Shown here piece by piece: positions 52,804 through 62,026 of a DNA stretch of 64,000 nucleotides. Made by a program: the position numbers and the translations under genes. The stretch comes from JBCCCJ01 sp039029315. Its GTDB lineage: Bacteria; Bacteroidota; Bacteroidia; J057. The notes beneath the pieces are model-generated. The model saw nothing but the letters and a program-made list of their open reading frames with translations, searched no databases and was not told where the DNA came from. Within the stretch, counting starts at the first letter, position 1, and each line of letters starts with the position of its first letter. Location of the stretch: NCBI GenBank assembly GCA_039029315.1, contig JBCCGK010000024.1, positions 55,879 to 119,878 on the forward strand, in the 5' to 3' direction.

Positions 52804-55281
52804 ATGGCTCAGCCTACCATTATCATAGGAATTGGCTCGAGTGGCCTATTTGCACTCGAACAGGTTCAACGCTTTCACTATGAGGCGTTTCGAACCAATA
52901 AGCCGAAGCATGTTGAGTATCTCTATATTGAGACCAACAAAGACAATCGGGTAGGGGTAACACCACTCCAAAACGAAATTGGCCGTGTCTATATCAGCCT
53001 TGCTCAAATGGGGACCATGATCCGCAATCTCAAGCAAGGAAATGAAAATGCCTGGCTGCCTGAACCCAATGCGCTGCTGAATGCAGGATTGGGGGCCGGA
53101 GGGATTCGAGCGTGCGGTCGTCTTGCCTTATGGGGAAAAAATGATGAAGGCAATAACTTCACGAATGTCATTCGGGCGATTCAAAATGCCTATGCCAGAG
53201 CCGTGAAAGATGCCTATGTCCAGAAACCTACAGTCTTTATCGTCGGATCTAGTACGGGGGGAACAGGGTCTGGAATCTTCATCGACATTGCCTATTTGGT
53301 GAGGCATTTGATTGAGGACATCAAGGAGCTGTTTGCCCTGCTGTTGATTCCCAACAAACCTGTCAATATCAGGAATTTTGAGGTGATGTATGGGAATACC
53401 TATTCCCTGATCAAGGACATTTCCCATTTCAATGAAGAAAATACAGTCTATCGGGAGAAATGGCCGAATGGGAAAAACTATGAAACCACCAAGCCACCTT
53501 ATGAATTGGTGCAATTCATGTCCCAGGATTACAATGATGGCAGTCCAGCGATCAATACCCTGACAGGCCTCTACAAAATGGCAGGCATGTACCTCTTCCT
53601 GAACATTGTTGGGATGAGAGAAAAAAGAATGGAGCGCTTGTTGGATGCTGCCGGAGCGATGCATGTCAAGCACTACAATACCTTTGGCATGTCTGCGATT
53701 CAGTTCCCTAAGGATCAAATCCAGGAGTATCTGGCTGCCAAAATGAGCATCAAATTGTTGGAAAGATGGATAGACCCTCAAAGCTATTATCAGAACAATA
53801 GTAAATACCCAATCAATCGGGCCGAAATCAAGGAGCAGACGATCGAACGGTGGAATGAGATGTTGGAAGATGCCTTTGCGATCATGGACTCGACCGGGAA
53901 CAATGAAATCATGTACCGGATTGAGGAGGAAGTAGAATTGGTAAATAAAAACCAGCAAAGTGGGAATGCTGCCAGATATGTCAGAGATTTGTTCACAAGT
54001 AAAAAATCTGATAACCTTTATGGAATATTGAGGTTCAATGTTCAGACAGCTGTTGACAAACTGGTGGAAGAAATCCATGATTGGTTTGTCGAATCTCTCA
54101 ATCGGACAGAGAGCTTGACCTATGCCAGAGAAATGTTGTTGGCATTGCTGGAAACCATTGGGGACACACTCAAATTTTGGTCTCAAACGCTAAAGATCAA
54201 CAGCGAAACCAGCCAATGGGAAAAAAGATTGGCCACCCAAACCAATTATATGCTCAAGTCTGGCTTTTTGTTGGCAAGACATAAGGAAATTGGCGAACAA
54301 AACAGAGTGCTGCTGGATCGCATGGTGGCTACCACGACGCTCATGAAGATGCACTTGTTGTTCGACAAGTTGGCAGAAATTGGCAAAAACATGAAGCGGG
54401 AAGATGTAGAGAAAAAATCAACCCGTGATACCTCCAAACGACTCCCTCGCTTGAGAGAACTGGATGAAATGGTGACCCATATCCGATCTACCATCGGCAA
54501 GGACATCGCACAGGAAGGCGGAAGTGATGCAAATGAGATCAGCCTGTACAAGCGATTGAGCTTGATTATCGCTGATATCAATGATGACAGTGTGCCAATT
54601 CTGCGTGTGTATAAAGCAGAGTCCTTCGAAAAAGAGATTGAAATCAGCGAATCCAAGATTGCCAAGGAAATTCCTTCCAAAACCGTCTTGATTGGAGGGG
54701 ATGACCTGTGGAGCTACCTGAGTTCTCTTGGCTATAACTTTATCAATATCCTGTACAAGGATTCTATCCAGAAATATAGAGAGAAAATCCTGGAAATGGA
54801 CATTGTGCCCGATTATGATGTGTCTGAATACATCAAGCGGAGACCAGAAGAAGGCAAGCGAATGGCTACCAGAGCATTGGCAGGCTTCATCTCTGTTGGA
54901 AATGACAAGATCTTTGACCGCTCCCCTTATCTGCCGAGATTTGTCGTGGGAGAGGATCAGACCAAAATCACTGAAATCATTAATCTGCTTCAACATAAGG
55001 AGAACTTCTCTGAATTCTCCACCAACAATGATGGAATCCTGGAGTTACCTGATATGAAGAATATCATGGTATTCTTTGACGAAAAAGGAACCATCAATCC
55101 ATTGACTGATATCTCCTACATCGATCAAATGCAGGAAACCTATGAGAACTTCCCTTCTCATGTACATGGTATGACTGCCCAGAAGTGGAAAAGAGATCGG
55201 GATGCCTATGGGAACAGCAGCAATGGCACGACGGCCTCGCCGACAGTGGAGCCAGTAGATCCTTCTAATTCTACTTCCTAA
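52804..55281 (+). CDS. Tubulin/FtsZ-like GTPase (Tubulin_2-type)
   Basis: 825 residues, no signal peptide or membrane span. The N-terminus 'TIIIGIGSSGLFALEQVQRF' is a Rossmann-like T1 loop, and 'IVGSSTGGTGSGIFIDIAYL' (residues ~146-165) holds the GGTGSG tubulin signature that binds the GTP phosphates. 'ALLLIPNK' and 'NTYSLIKDISHF' resemble the following strand and T5-region helix. From about residue 330 the sequence is mainly helical and unlike FtsZ; the length is about twice that of FtsZ. I recall FtsZ-like families linked to vWA proteins being described by comparative genomics (Makarova and Koonin, 2010). This gene fits that general class. Confidence 0.85.
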   Translation: MAQPTIIIGIGSSGLFALEQVQRFHYEAFRTNKPKHVEYLYIETNKDNRVGVTPLQNEIGRVYISLAQMGTMIRNLKQGNENAWLPEPNALLNAGLGAGGIRACGRLALWGKNDEGNNFTNVIRAIQNAYARAVKDAYVQKPTVFIVGSSTGGTGSGIFIDIAYLVRHLIEDIKELFALLLIPNKPVNIRNFEVMYGNTYSLIKDISHFNEENTVYREKWPNGKNYETTKPPYELVQFMSQDYNDGSPAINTLTGLYKMAGMYLFLNIVGMREKRMERLLDAAGAMHVKHYNTFGMSAIQFPKDQIQEYLAAKMSIKLLERWIDPQSYYQNNSKYPINRAEIKEQTIERWNEMLEDAFAIMDSTGNNEIMYRIEEEVELVNKNQQSGNAARYVRDLFTSKKSDNLYGILRFNVQTAVDKLVEEIHDWFVESLNRTESLTYAREMLLALLETIGDTLKFWSQTLKINSETSQWEKRLATQTNYMLKSGFLLARHKEIGEQNRVLLDRMVATTTLMKMHLLFDKLAEIGKNMKREDVEKKSTRDTSKRLPRLRELDEMVTHIRSTIGKDIAQEGGSDANEISLYKRLSLIIADINDDSVPILRVYKAESFEKEIEISESKIAKEIPSKTVLIGGDDLWSYLSSLGYNFINILYKDSIQKYREKILEMDIVPDYDVSEYIKRRPEEGKRMATRALAGFISVGNDKIFDRSPYLPRFVVGEDQTKITEIINLLQHKENFSEFSTNNDGILELPDMKNIMVFFDEKGTINPLTDISYIDQMQETYENFPSHVHGMTAQKWKRDRDAYGNSSNGTTASPTVEPVDPSNSTS

Positions 55282-55322
55282 TTTTGACTCAAGCCTATTG
55301 ATGGTTTCATAATGATCATCCA

Positions 55323-56102
55323 ATGAAAACAATCACCCTCACAAACACTTCCCAGGAACAGGTACAGCGACTGCTCAAAAAGTTGCTTGCCCTTCCATTT
55401 TCGGCTTTCCTATTGATGGCAATTCTGCCGTTGCTCATATTTGGATTATTTTATTTTGATCTGATCAAACCTGCTACCGCCGAAGCCAACGCAGACCTTG
55501 AGGCAGCGGTGGGAAAGGTCGTTACGACAAGTGGGGTGGGGACAGCTTTTTTGGTTAGCCCCACCAAATTGATGACTGCACGCCATGTGATAGAAGGACT
55601 GCCAGTAGGCTCTTCTGTTGAAGTGATCTTTGAGCAATCAGACAATCAATTGTCTCGTACAGCGACGATTCAGTGGATTGCAGCATCTGCAAGCGGAACC
55701 GGAGAAGGTGGGTCGGTGCCTTTGGATTACTTTCTCTCTGATGTCGCACTCTTGGCTCTGGCCGATCCGATCAATGAGATTGCTCCCCTGGATTTGGGAA
55801 CCTCCGCCGATGTTGCCAATCTGGACGAAGTGATTTTGATTGGCTATCCCGGAGGAGATTATTCCATCTCTGAGGGAAATATCAACAATACCCAATTCAA
55901 GGAGTTGGAGCTATTCAAACTGGATGCGACCAGCAATCCCGGCAATAGTGGAGGACCTTGTATTCTGAAGAATGATAATACTGTCATCGGTATTCTGGTA
56001 GGGGGCCCTTCCAGTTCGTTGATAGATGGAGAAAACATCGCCATGAAGATTGACGATGCCCTCAATCTGATGGCAGCAGACAATATAGACGTCTTTGATT
56101 AA
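55323..56102 (+). CDS. Membrane-anchored trypsin-like serine protease
   Basis: 259 residues. One N-terminal membrane span (~27-46) with lysines before it places the protease in the periplasm. The triad is complete: His near 88 in 'MTARHVIEG', Asp near 140 in 'FLSDVALLAL' and Ser near 208 in 'NPGNSGGPCI'. There is no PDZ domain. It follows the tubulin-like gene by 41 bases and precedes a 2-TM gene by 19. The obvious candidates for cleavage are the periplasmic parts of the neighbouring membrane proteins; that is inference. Confidence 0.88.
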   Translation: MKTITLTNTSQEQVQRLLKKLLALPFSAFLLMAILPLLIFGLFYFDLIKPATAEANADLEAAVGKVVTTSGVGTAFLVSPTKLMTARHVIEGLPVGSSVEVIFEQSDNQLSRTATIQWIAASASGTGEGGSVPLDYFLSDVALLALADPINEIAPLDLGTSADVANLDEVILIGYPGGDYSISEGNINNTQFKELELFKLDATSNPGNSGGPCILKNDNTVIGILVGGPSSSLIDGENIAMKIDDALNLMAADNIDVFD

Positions 56103-56121
56103 CCTTTGACCTTGACTCAGA

Positions 56122-56667
56122 ATGTTAGCGGAATTATTTGAATTTCGGACCATCTTTTTCCTGCTGTGGATGATTGGGTTGGCAAGCTTGATCGCTATTT
56201 GTGGAATATGGATATATCGAACCTCTATTCAAACAGGAGGCTTGAAGGAGATGGACCTCCGGTTATTGTATAGATTTTTTGCTGGTTCAACTGGCCTTTT
56301 AGCACTTGCAGTGATTGCGATTTCAGCCTGGTATCTGAAGTATGAGCCGGATGACTTTCTGGCAAAAGGGACTTTGGAATACGAGGTCCAGGAACTGAGC
56401 GGCAGATATACCCTGATCTCGGATTCTAGCAGTTGGAGTGGATTTGGCTTGAAATTAGAAGTGCCAGACAATACGGGAGCCTTTTCCTATGAATACAATA
56501 CCTCTGATGAACTCTTCCTGGAACCTAAAACCGGAATGATAGATCCTTTTTTAAATATGATTGAATTCACCAATGATTCTCTGGGGCGTGGCAAAATCAT
56601 CAAAGATCGATCCAATGTGATCAAGTTGGTTTTTCCAAGTATTGAGTTTCAAAAGATGGGATCATAA
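56122..56667 (+). CDS. Two-span membrane protein of unknown function
   Basis: 181 residues with membrane spans near residues 11-33 and 50-72, then a ~105-residue extramembrane beta-rich domain ('ELSGRYTLISDSSSWSGFGLKLEVPD'). No family is recognised. Its stop overlaps the start of the lipoprotein gene (TAATG), which implies translational coupling. Confidence 0.7.
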   Translation: MLAELFEFRTIFFLLWMIGLASLIAICGIWIYRTSIQTGGLKEMDLRLLYRFFAGSTGLLALAVIAISAWYLKYEPDDFLAKGTLEYEVQELSGRYTLISDSSSWSGFGLKLEVPDNTGAFSYEYNTSDELFLEPKTGMIDPFLNMIEFTNDSLGRGKIIKDRSNVIKLVFPSIEFQKMGS

Positions 56668-57497
56668 TGATTGATAAACATATGCGACTATTCTGGATAT
56701 TGATCATACTTGCTAGTTGGGTGATGTCTTGTTCACCCCTGAATTCTACGGATGGGGATCCCTGTGCTGATAAGGACATCATCATTCAGGCTCTACAAGC
56801 GGAGAAGAACAGGTATGAGAAGTTCTTGAGAAATGGAAATGCGACCCTCCAGCAAATCTCTATGATTTTGGATTCGATTGACCAACAGACCAAGGGAATC
56901 AGTGAATTGGCTCGCAAAGAAGGCGTCAGGCAGCCAGAAATCATTGATCGAATCCGGGAAGCCAAGGACTACATCAGTGCCAAGGAAGCAGAAATTCAGG
57001 ACCTGAAGGATAAAATTGCACGAGATGCCCCCAACAACAAACAAGTAGAAGCCTTGTACACCACCATTTTTGGGCTCGAAAAACAAATCAAGGAGAAGGA
57101 ACAACACATCGATGAGTTGAACATTCAACTGACTACCCTGACAGAGGATTTCGTTGTACTAAAGGAAGATTATCAGGACAAGGAGCGCGCCCTGGACTCA
57201 ACCAAACTCATCGCTGAAGAATCAATGGAGGAAATCAAACTGCTGGAAGAGCAACGCATCAACCTGGAAGCACAATTGAAGAATCAGGCAGATTTGGCCA
57301 AACTGGCAGCCGAAGAAAAAGCCCAGGCCTACTTCGATGTGGGATTGGCTTATGAGCGAGAAGGAGATGAGTACAAGCGAAGAAAAAAGAGGAATGAAAA
57401 GTATGAAAAGGCATTGGAAAATTATCGCTTGGCACATCAGTCAGGGATGGAAGAAGCCAGTCGGGCGATAAACAGAACCAATTATAAGATAAAATAA
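56667..57497 (+). CDS. Coiled-coil lipoprotein
   Basis: 276 residues. The lipobox 'WVMSC' near residue 21 marks a lipoprotein. From residue 35 to 215 it is a long coiled coil rich in Glu, Lys and Gln. The last ~55 residues ('YFDVGLAYEREGDEYKRRKK', 'KALENYRLAHQSGMEEA') form a TPR/Sel1-like hairpin. It is paralogous to the lipoprotein at 59602 over the N-terminal ~60 residues and the C-terminal hairpin. The coupling to the preceding gene suggests it works with that 2-TM protein in the envelope. Confidence 0.8.
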   Translation: MIDKHMRLFWILIILASWVMSCSPLNSTDGDPCADKDIIIQALQAEKNRYEKFLRNGNATLQQISMILDSIDQQTKGISELARKEGVRQPEIIDRIREAKDYISAKEAEIQDLKDKIARDAPNNKQVEALYTTIFGLEKQIKEKEQHIDELNIQLTTLTEDFVVLKEDYQDKERALDSTKLIAEESMEEIKLLEEQRINLEAQLKNQADLAKLAAEEKAQAYFDVGLAYEREGDEYKRRKKRNEKYEKALENYRLAHQSGMEEASRAINRTNYKIK

Positions 57498-57628
57498 TCG
57501 ATCTTGCTGGGTGATCCTCATGTTAAGTTGCTACGCCTGATCAGGATCTTCACCCAAGAAAAAAAGGCTTCCGATCTGGGCTCTCACGCCCTTAAGTGGT
57601 CAGGCTGATCAAGACTACTTCCCACTTC

Positions 57629-58504
57629 CTAATCCGAATTTTCTGTCTGGAAGATTTGCTTTTGTGCAATGGCTGGCCTTCCACATTTAGGCGCTTTGGG
57701 TTTAATGTCTCCTTTGTTATCACAAAATACTTCATTCAAATTAGTAGCTTGATCAGCTAATTCTTCATGCTGCAAGCTTATGCGAAGGAAAAAATCTTTC
57801 TCGGTTAGCGCACCATAATCAGAAGGAATTGTCAAGAGATAAGAATAATCAAATGTCTGTACATTCCTATTGGTCAAGCATGGATATTCTTCTATGAAGT
57901 CTTCATTGATCAACCGATACCCATCCAGGTCTATTTGGGTCCATTCATCCTGGCAAGCCATAAGATCTATAAAAATCGATTCTTCATTAGTGAGTTCTTG
58001 ATTCAAACTCACACTGACAATCCAATGGGTGGCTTTCTTGACCTTGGAAGCTGTCTTCTTGTCGTTGTTTACATTACAAGGAAGAAAGGTGATTTGGGGC
58101 TTACCGCGAAGCTCAAAACTTTGTATTCGGTTGAGAATCATTAACTCAGACCGAAAATTGTCAATTTGATTCTCAAATTCCGTTTGATTTTTCTTTCCCT
58201 GTTCCACAACGGTTTCTATCAAGGAATCTCCCTGAGAACGGATGGACGCAATATTAATAGACAATGAATCAAACCGCTGAATCATTCGCTCATTGAGTTC
58301 CTTGTCTCCATTTTTTGAATTCTTAAGAAATTCTTCAAAAGAATCCTTCAGGGCGAGGAAGCTTTTTTCCAGTTTTGGATTATTGGTATGATCCTGGGCT
58401 GGGGGATTGGGAGGGTCTTTCTCCTGAAAAAATGCTCCAGCCATGAGAACAAGAATAAAGAATATGCTAAAGGAATACAGAATATTTTTTAACCAAACGG
58501 GCAT
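57629..58504 (-). CDS. Membrane-anchored coiled-coil protein
   Basis: 291 residues. One N-terminal membrane span (~6-27) is followed by a coiled-coil segment (~45-130, 'FEEFLKNSKNGDKELNERM') and a ~150-residue C-terminal beta-rich domain with several cysteines ('FLPCNVNN', 'MACQDEW', 'YPCLTNR', 'KCGRPA'). No family is recognised. It is on the opposite strand from the rest of the cluster and sits between the two paralogous lipoprotein genes. Confidence 0.7.
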   Translation of the reverse strand: MPVWLKNILYSFSIFFILVLMAGAFFQEKDPPNPPAQDHTNNPKLEKSFLALKDSFEEFLKNSKNGDKELNERMIQRFDSLSINIASIRSQGDSLIETVVEQGKKNQTEFENQIDNFRSELMILNRIQSFELRGKPQITFLPCNVNNDKKTASKVKKATHWIVSVSLNQELTNEESIFIDLMACQDEWTQIDLDGYRLINEDFIEEYPCLTNRNVQTFDYSYLLTIPSDYGALTEKDFFLRISLQHEELADQATNLNEVFCDNKGDIKPKAPKCGRPAIAQKQIFQTENSD

Positions 58505-58611
58505 AATACTTGGATTGGATAAATTATGTCAAAAGAATTCGTGCAGTAGTTGAACTAAAAAGAAAGAAAGCAGGAGGGGATCTCTATGTGGAATCATGGA
58601 TTATTTCGGTC

Positions 58612-59487
58612 TTACTTTTTTTTGATGGAGTCTGAATTGGGATAAGCAGATACTTGATTGACAAGTTTTTGGATTTGAGTGGTAAGTTTTGTCAGTTCTT
58701 CCATGAAAGAGGCCAGAGTTCCTTTTAAGATTTGTCCATCCTGGCTGGTCTCGGATTTGTCTGAGGTTGCTTCGACAGACTTTCGTCGGTCTGTTTGCAG
58801 CAAGGATGTCAAAATTTTAGACTGATTGTCTAAGGCTATGATATCGATACCCCCATCTGATTTGTTGGCAGAACCTATTTGGAGTGCCAACATCCTTTGC
58901 TCGATGGTGGTAATTTCATGATGGAGATCTCTGATTTCCTTGACGTTTTTTTGATATTGGTTCAAAAAGAAAAGAGAAACACCTTCCAACGCTATAGTGA
59001 ACAAGACTTTGGAGATAAATAAGAAAATTTCCTGGGTTTGATTGATATCTCGTGGTAGTTCCAGAATCCAATCAAGATTGAAGACAATCAGGAACACAAA
59101 TACATTGGCAGAAATGCCCAAAATCAAATTATAATAACTCCCGGATCTGATCCGTACGATTTCGGAATATAGTCGATAAACTGTCAAATTCTGCTTCAGG
59201 ATATCCTCAATCGTAGGCACAGGTTGGTTTCGAATGTTTTCGAGAGAGAACAAATTTCGTTTGAGTAAATCAAATGGGTCAAAATTCCTGTAGAAAAAGA
59301 CAATGGTGAACAAAATCAGGCAAATTCCCCCAAACTGGATATTATTATTCGTACTAAGAGGTTCAACTCCTGGCAGAAGGTTTAGGAGGAAAGAGGGAAT
59401 TTCATGAATAAAAAGGAAACAAAATGCTGATATTCCAGTACCAATGATAAGTGGTATCAGAATTTTATTAGAATCGGTGTTTGCCAT
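58612..59487 (-). CDS. Four-span membrane protein with C-terminal coiled coil
   Basis: 291 residues. Membrane spans lie near residues 10-31, 48-66, 120-140 and 150-172, followed by a helical cytoplasmic tail ('KNVKEIRDLHHEITTIEQRML') and a Ser/Thr/Lys-rich linker, then a final helix. No family is recognised. It is the upstream gene of a minus-strand pair with the membrane-anchored coiled-coil gene (107 bases between). The pair divides the plus-strand cluster. Confidence 0.7.
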   Translation of the reverse strand: MANTDSNKILIPLIIGTGISAFCFLFIHEIPSFLLNLLPGVEPLSTNNNIQFGGICLILFTIVFFYRNFDPFDLLKRNLFSLENIRNQPVPTIEDILKQNLTVYRLYSEIVRIRSGSYYNLILGISANVFVFLIVFNLDWILELPRDINQTQEIFLFISKVLFTIALEGVSLFFLNQYQKNVKEIRDLHHEITTIEQRMLALQIGSANKSDGGIDIIALDNQSKILTSLLQTDRRKSVEATSDKSETSQDGQILKGTLASFMEELTKLTTQIQKLVNQVSAYPNSDSIKKK

Positions 59488-59548
59488 ATGAAAAGGGAAT
59501 ATCTACATATCTATAGGGATAATATACGAATTTTTTGACAAAAAGATG

Positions 59549-59556
59549 TATATTTG
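59549..59556 (+). promoter_or_regulatory. Putative -7 promoter box upstream of the second lipoprotein gene
   Basis: TATATTTG matches the TAnnTTTG consensus of Bacteroidota promoters and lies 45 bases before the ATG at 59602. A TTTG lies only 11 bases upstream of it, too close for the usual -33 spacing, so the call is tentative. Confidence 0.4.
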
Positions 59557-59601
59557 TGGTGAAAAACAAAATTAATTTGACATTTTTTTATTAAAAACAC
59601 A

Positions 59602-60408
59602 ATGAGATTGACTTTCGCTTCGATCGGGACGCTCTGTTTTTTTGCTTTGTTTGCGGGGAGTTCCTGTACCCCGGACAACGCCTGCGAAGATCAACACATC
59701 CTGATCGACGCCCTCAAGCATGAAAACAATCAATATGAACACAGTATTGAACAAAATCGGGAAATCCTGACTGTCATTGGAAGCCTGATGGATTCCCTTG
59801 AACAAATCTCAGGAGATAATCTGCGAACCAATCCCAACGGGAGTCTCCTGGACAGAATCAAGGCTGGCCAGGAGTATCTCGACAGGACCAAGGCCAAAGT
59901 ACAAGAGCTGGAAGAGCAGATTGCAAAAAAGCCGAAAGGAGCGAAGGATGAGAACACAGAAGAACTCCAGAATCTGATTGCAGCCTTGAAAAATGAATTG
60001 GCGAGAAAAGAAACAGAAATCCTTGCCCTTCGCGCAGAAAACGATCAGCTTACCCTCAACAATGCGGAACTGAATTTGCTCGTAGGCTACATACAGGATT
60101 CCCTGTCTGCCCAACAAGGCGAAAAGGATTCATTGAGGCAAGGACTCCAGGAATTGGCAGCCCAACAGCAGGAATTGAGCAAAGAGTTGAGCGAAACGAA
60201 GCGAGAACTGAACAGCAAATATTTTCAGCTGGGTCAAGTTGAGCGGGATTTGGCAAACCGCTACAGCAAGATCCTCAAACGCAAAAAACGAATTGCTCAT
60301 CTTGAAAAGGCCCTCGGCTTTTTTCAGATTGCCTCCAATCTGGGCCATCTGAATGCGCGAAGAGAGATCGTGTTGGTGAAGGAGGAGATCACGAAGCTGA
60401 AGAAATAG
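59602..60408 (+). CDS. Coiled-coil lipoprotein, paralogue of the one at 56667
   Basis: 268 residues. Lipobox 'AGSSC' near residue 22. The next ~60 residues ('CEDQHILIDALKHENNQYE', 'GSLMDSLEQISGD') match the paralogue ('CADKDIIIQALQAEKNRYE'). A coiled coil to about residue 215 and a TPR/Sel1-like hairpin ('KALGFFQIASNLGHLNARREI') follow. It lies downstream of the minus-strand pair and may have its own promoter. Two related lipoproteins in one cluster suggest a duplicated envelope tether. Confidence 0.8.
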   Translation: MRLTFASIGTLCFFALFAGSSCTPDNACEDQHILIDALKHENNQYEHSIEQNREILTVIGSLMDSLEQISGDNLRTNPNGSLLDRIKAGQEYLDRTKAKVQELEEQIAKKPKGAKDENTEELQNLIAALKNELARKETEILALRAENDQLTLNNAELNLLVGYIQDSLSAQQGEKDSLRQGLQELAAQQQELSKELSETKRELNSKYFQLGQVERDLANRYSKILKRKKRIAHLEKALGFFQIASNLGHLNARREIVLVKEEITKLKK

Positions 60409-60794
60409 CAGATCATTGGGGAATGGCTCGTCTGTAGCAAGGTCTGGACAAATTTCTGGTTCTGGTTTCTGTCCCCTTGTGGCGGGATATACAATCAGCT
60501 CTCTGTGGACGACGAATGTCATTCTTTGGAGATCTATCGTCATAACCGCCTAAAAACACACAAATAGAATAGTTGCAGTGTACCGAGGGGCAACCATCAT
60601 TATCTAAATTGCTACAATTTTGTTAGATTTATGTATTCGTACCAATTGTCGTACAAATTTTCGGGTTTATGGGTCCTTCATCTTCAACAGCTTCCACCTT
60701 GTTTTTGCTTGCTTGTGCTATCACAACGATTAGCTGATTCTATGAGGGGGATCATATCCCAATAAGAATAGAGAAATATTTTGTATGAATCATT
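60409..60794. other. 386-base intergenic stretch
   Basis: No coding frame is supported. It is AT-rich towards the right, with a near-repeat of TCGTAC flanking CAATTG around 60640-60655 that could be a regulator site. It presumably holds the promoter of the coiled-coil gene at 60795. Confidence 0.4.
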
Positions 60795-61979
60795 ATGAAT
60801 GACAAAGTAGTTCCCAAGCTTGACCCCAAAGATCAAATCTCACTCAATGAAACGTTTTTGGGTGCGTTTGTTAGGAAGTCAAAATTCACAACCAAAAATT
60901 CACAAGTCTTAGCAAAAAATGTTGCCAACTATTTGAAGAAACAAGCGGTAGTAAATCCTGAGAAAACTTTTCCAAGGTTGGAAAAAAATTATGGAATACA
61001 AAAGCTCTATTCGGCAATTGAGCAAACAAGAACTTGTTTTGAAGATATAGCCAAACAGGATATAAAAGTACTACACAAGGAGTTGGGGTATAAATCGCCT
61101 GAAAAACTGCTTAGAGCAATCGAAAACCAGAAGAGCAATTTTGCACTTAGTCTGGTGAATCCTTCCTTCTCAGCTAAATTTCTCCGAGATCTATTTCTGT
61201 TAAAGCACACTTCTGATACAAAAAAAGTCAAAAAAGGAGGGGGGAGTAGCAAAATTGTTATTAGACCAAGAGAAAAAGCTAACAAGAATGATGAATCTGT
61301 TCAGGATCAGCAGAAGACAATTAGACTGAAAAAAGCGTTGGGTGGGAACAAGGCTAACCTACAGATGGATAAAGAGGAAATTGCATCCTATATATCGGCA
61401 TACAATACCCTCCAGAGACAGTATAATGAATTGGAAAAAGACCTTGGAACGGCTCATTCATCCTTGACTACTGCTCAAAAACAGATAGAAGAACTGGAGA
61501 ATCAGGTAACACAAACTGATGAAAACCACTCCCAAACAATTGGGATTCAAGCGGAAGAAATCAAAAATCTCCAACAAGAAATAAGTGCTCAGAAAATGGC
61601 TCAAGCACGACTCATGACTGAATTGAAGGAAATATTTGAGGCAGAAGCTGATTCTTTTGAAGAAATATTAGGATGGATACACCAAAAAGTTCATGCTTTG
61701 CAAGAGGCTGATCAGTATCTGAAAAAACAAAATCAAATCGACCAATGGAAATTGGATATTGGGGATGGAAAGGTAAAAAAGGTCTTACAGGAAATCATGA
61801 TCTTTTGCAAAGATCACAGCAAAGATCAAGAAAAAGAATGCATTCAACTGCTACAATGGTTTTCTAATATCCAGAGAAAACAAAACACAGGAACATTAAG
61901 TGAGGCGGAGTACCGTCAGGAGCTAAATCGGATTAGTGGGAGTACTGTAGATTTAATGAATGAGATCAGTAAGGGATAG
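60795..61979 (+). CDS. Soluble coiled-coil protein sharing a helical domain with the 47278 protein
   Basis: 394 residues, no signal peptide or membrane span. Residues ~10-140 form a helical domain with the pattern 'NETFLGAFVRKSKFTTKNSQVL', 'FEDIAKQDIKVLHKEL' and 'NQKSNFALSLVNPSFSAKFL'. This aligns with the first cytoplasmic domain of the 47278 protein. It is followed by 'KIVIRPR' (compare 'GIVIKPK') and a coiled coil (~190-300). The last ~90 residues are helical. It looks like a cytoplasmic version of that membrane protein and could compete with it or co-assemble with it. The gene is more AT-rich than most of the cluster. Confidence 0.75.
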   Translation: MNDKVVPKLDPKDQISLNETFLGAFVRKSKFTTKNSQVLAKNVANYLKKQAVVNPEKTFPRLEKNYGIQKLYSAIEQTRTCFEDIAKQDIKVLHKELGYKSPEKLLRAIENQKSNFALSLVNPSFSAKFLRDLFLLKHTSDTKKVKKGGGSSKIVIRPREKANKNDESVQDQQKTIRLKKALGGNKANLQMDKEEIASYISAYNTLQRQYNELEKDLGTAHSSLTTAQKQIEELENQVTQTDENHSQTIGIQAEEIKNLQQEISAQKMAQARLMTELKEIFEAEADSFEEILGWIHQKVHALQEADQYLKKQNQIDQWKLDIGDGKVKKVLQEIMIFCKDHSKDQEKECIQLLQWFSNIQRKQNTGTLSEAEYRQELNRISGSTVDLMNEISKG

Positions 61980-62026
61980 AAACCCAAACAAATGCCTTCT
62001 GGTGGTAAGTTGAGTCTTTAGTCTTT

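Noticed and set aside
53128..54186. 352-codon open frame on the minus strand
   Set aside because: It is antisense to the tubulin-like gene, whose motifs and length are convincing; the frame has no domain or signal.
57498..57628. Imperfect inverted repeat (GGGTGATCCT and AGGATCTTCACCC) between convergent genes
   Set aside because: The stem has a 2-base bulge and a long loop, and no U-tract follows in the right direction, so a terminator call is not supported.
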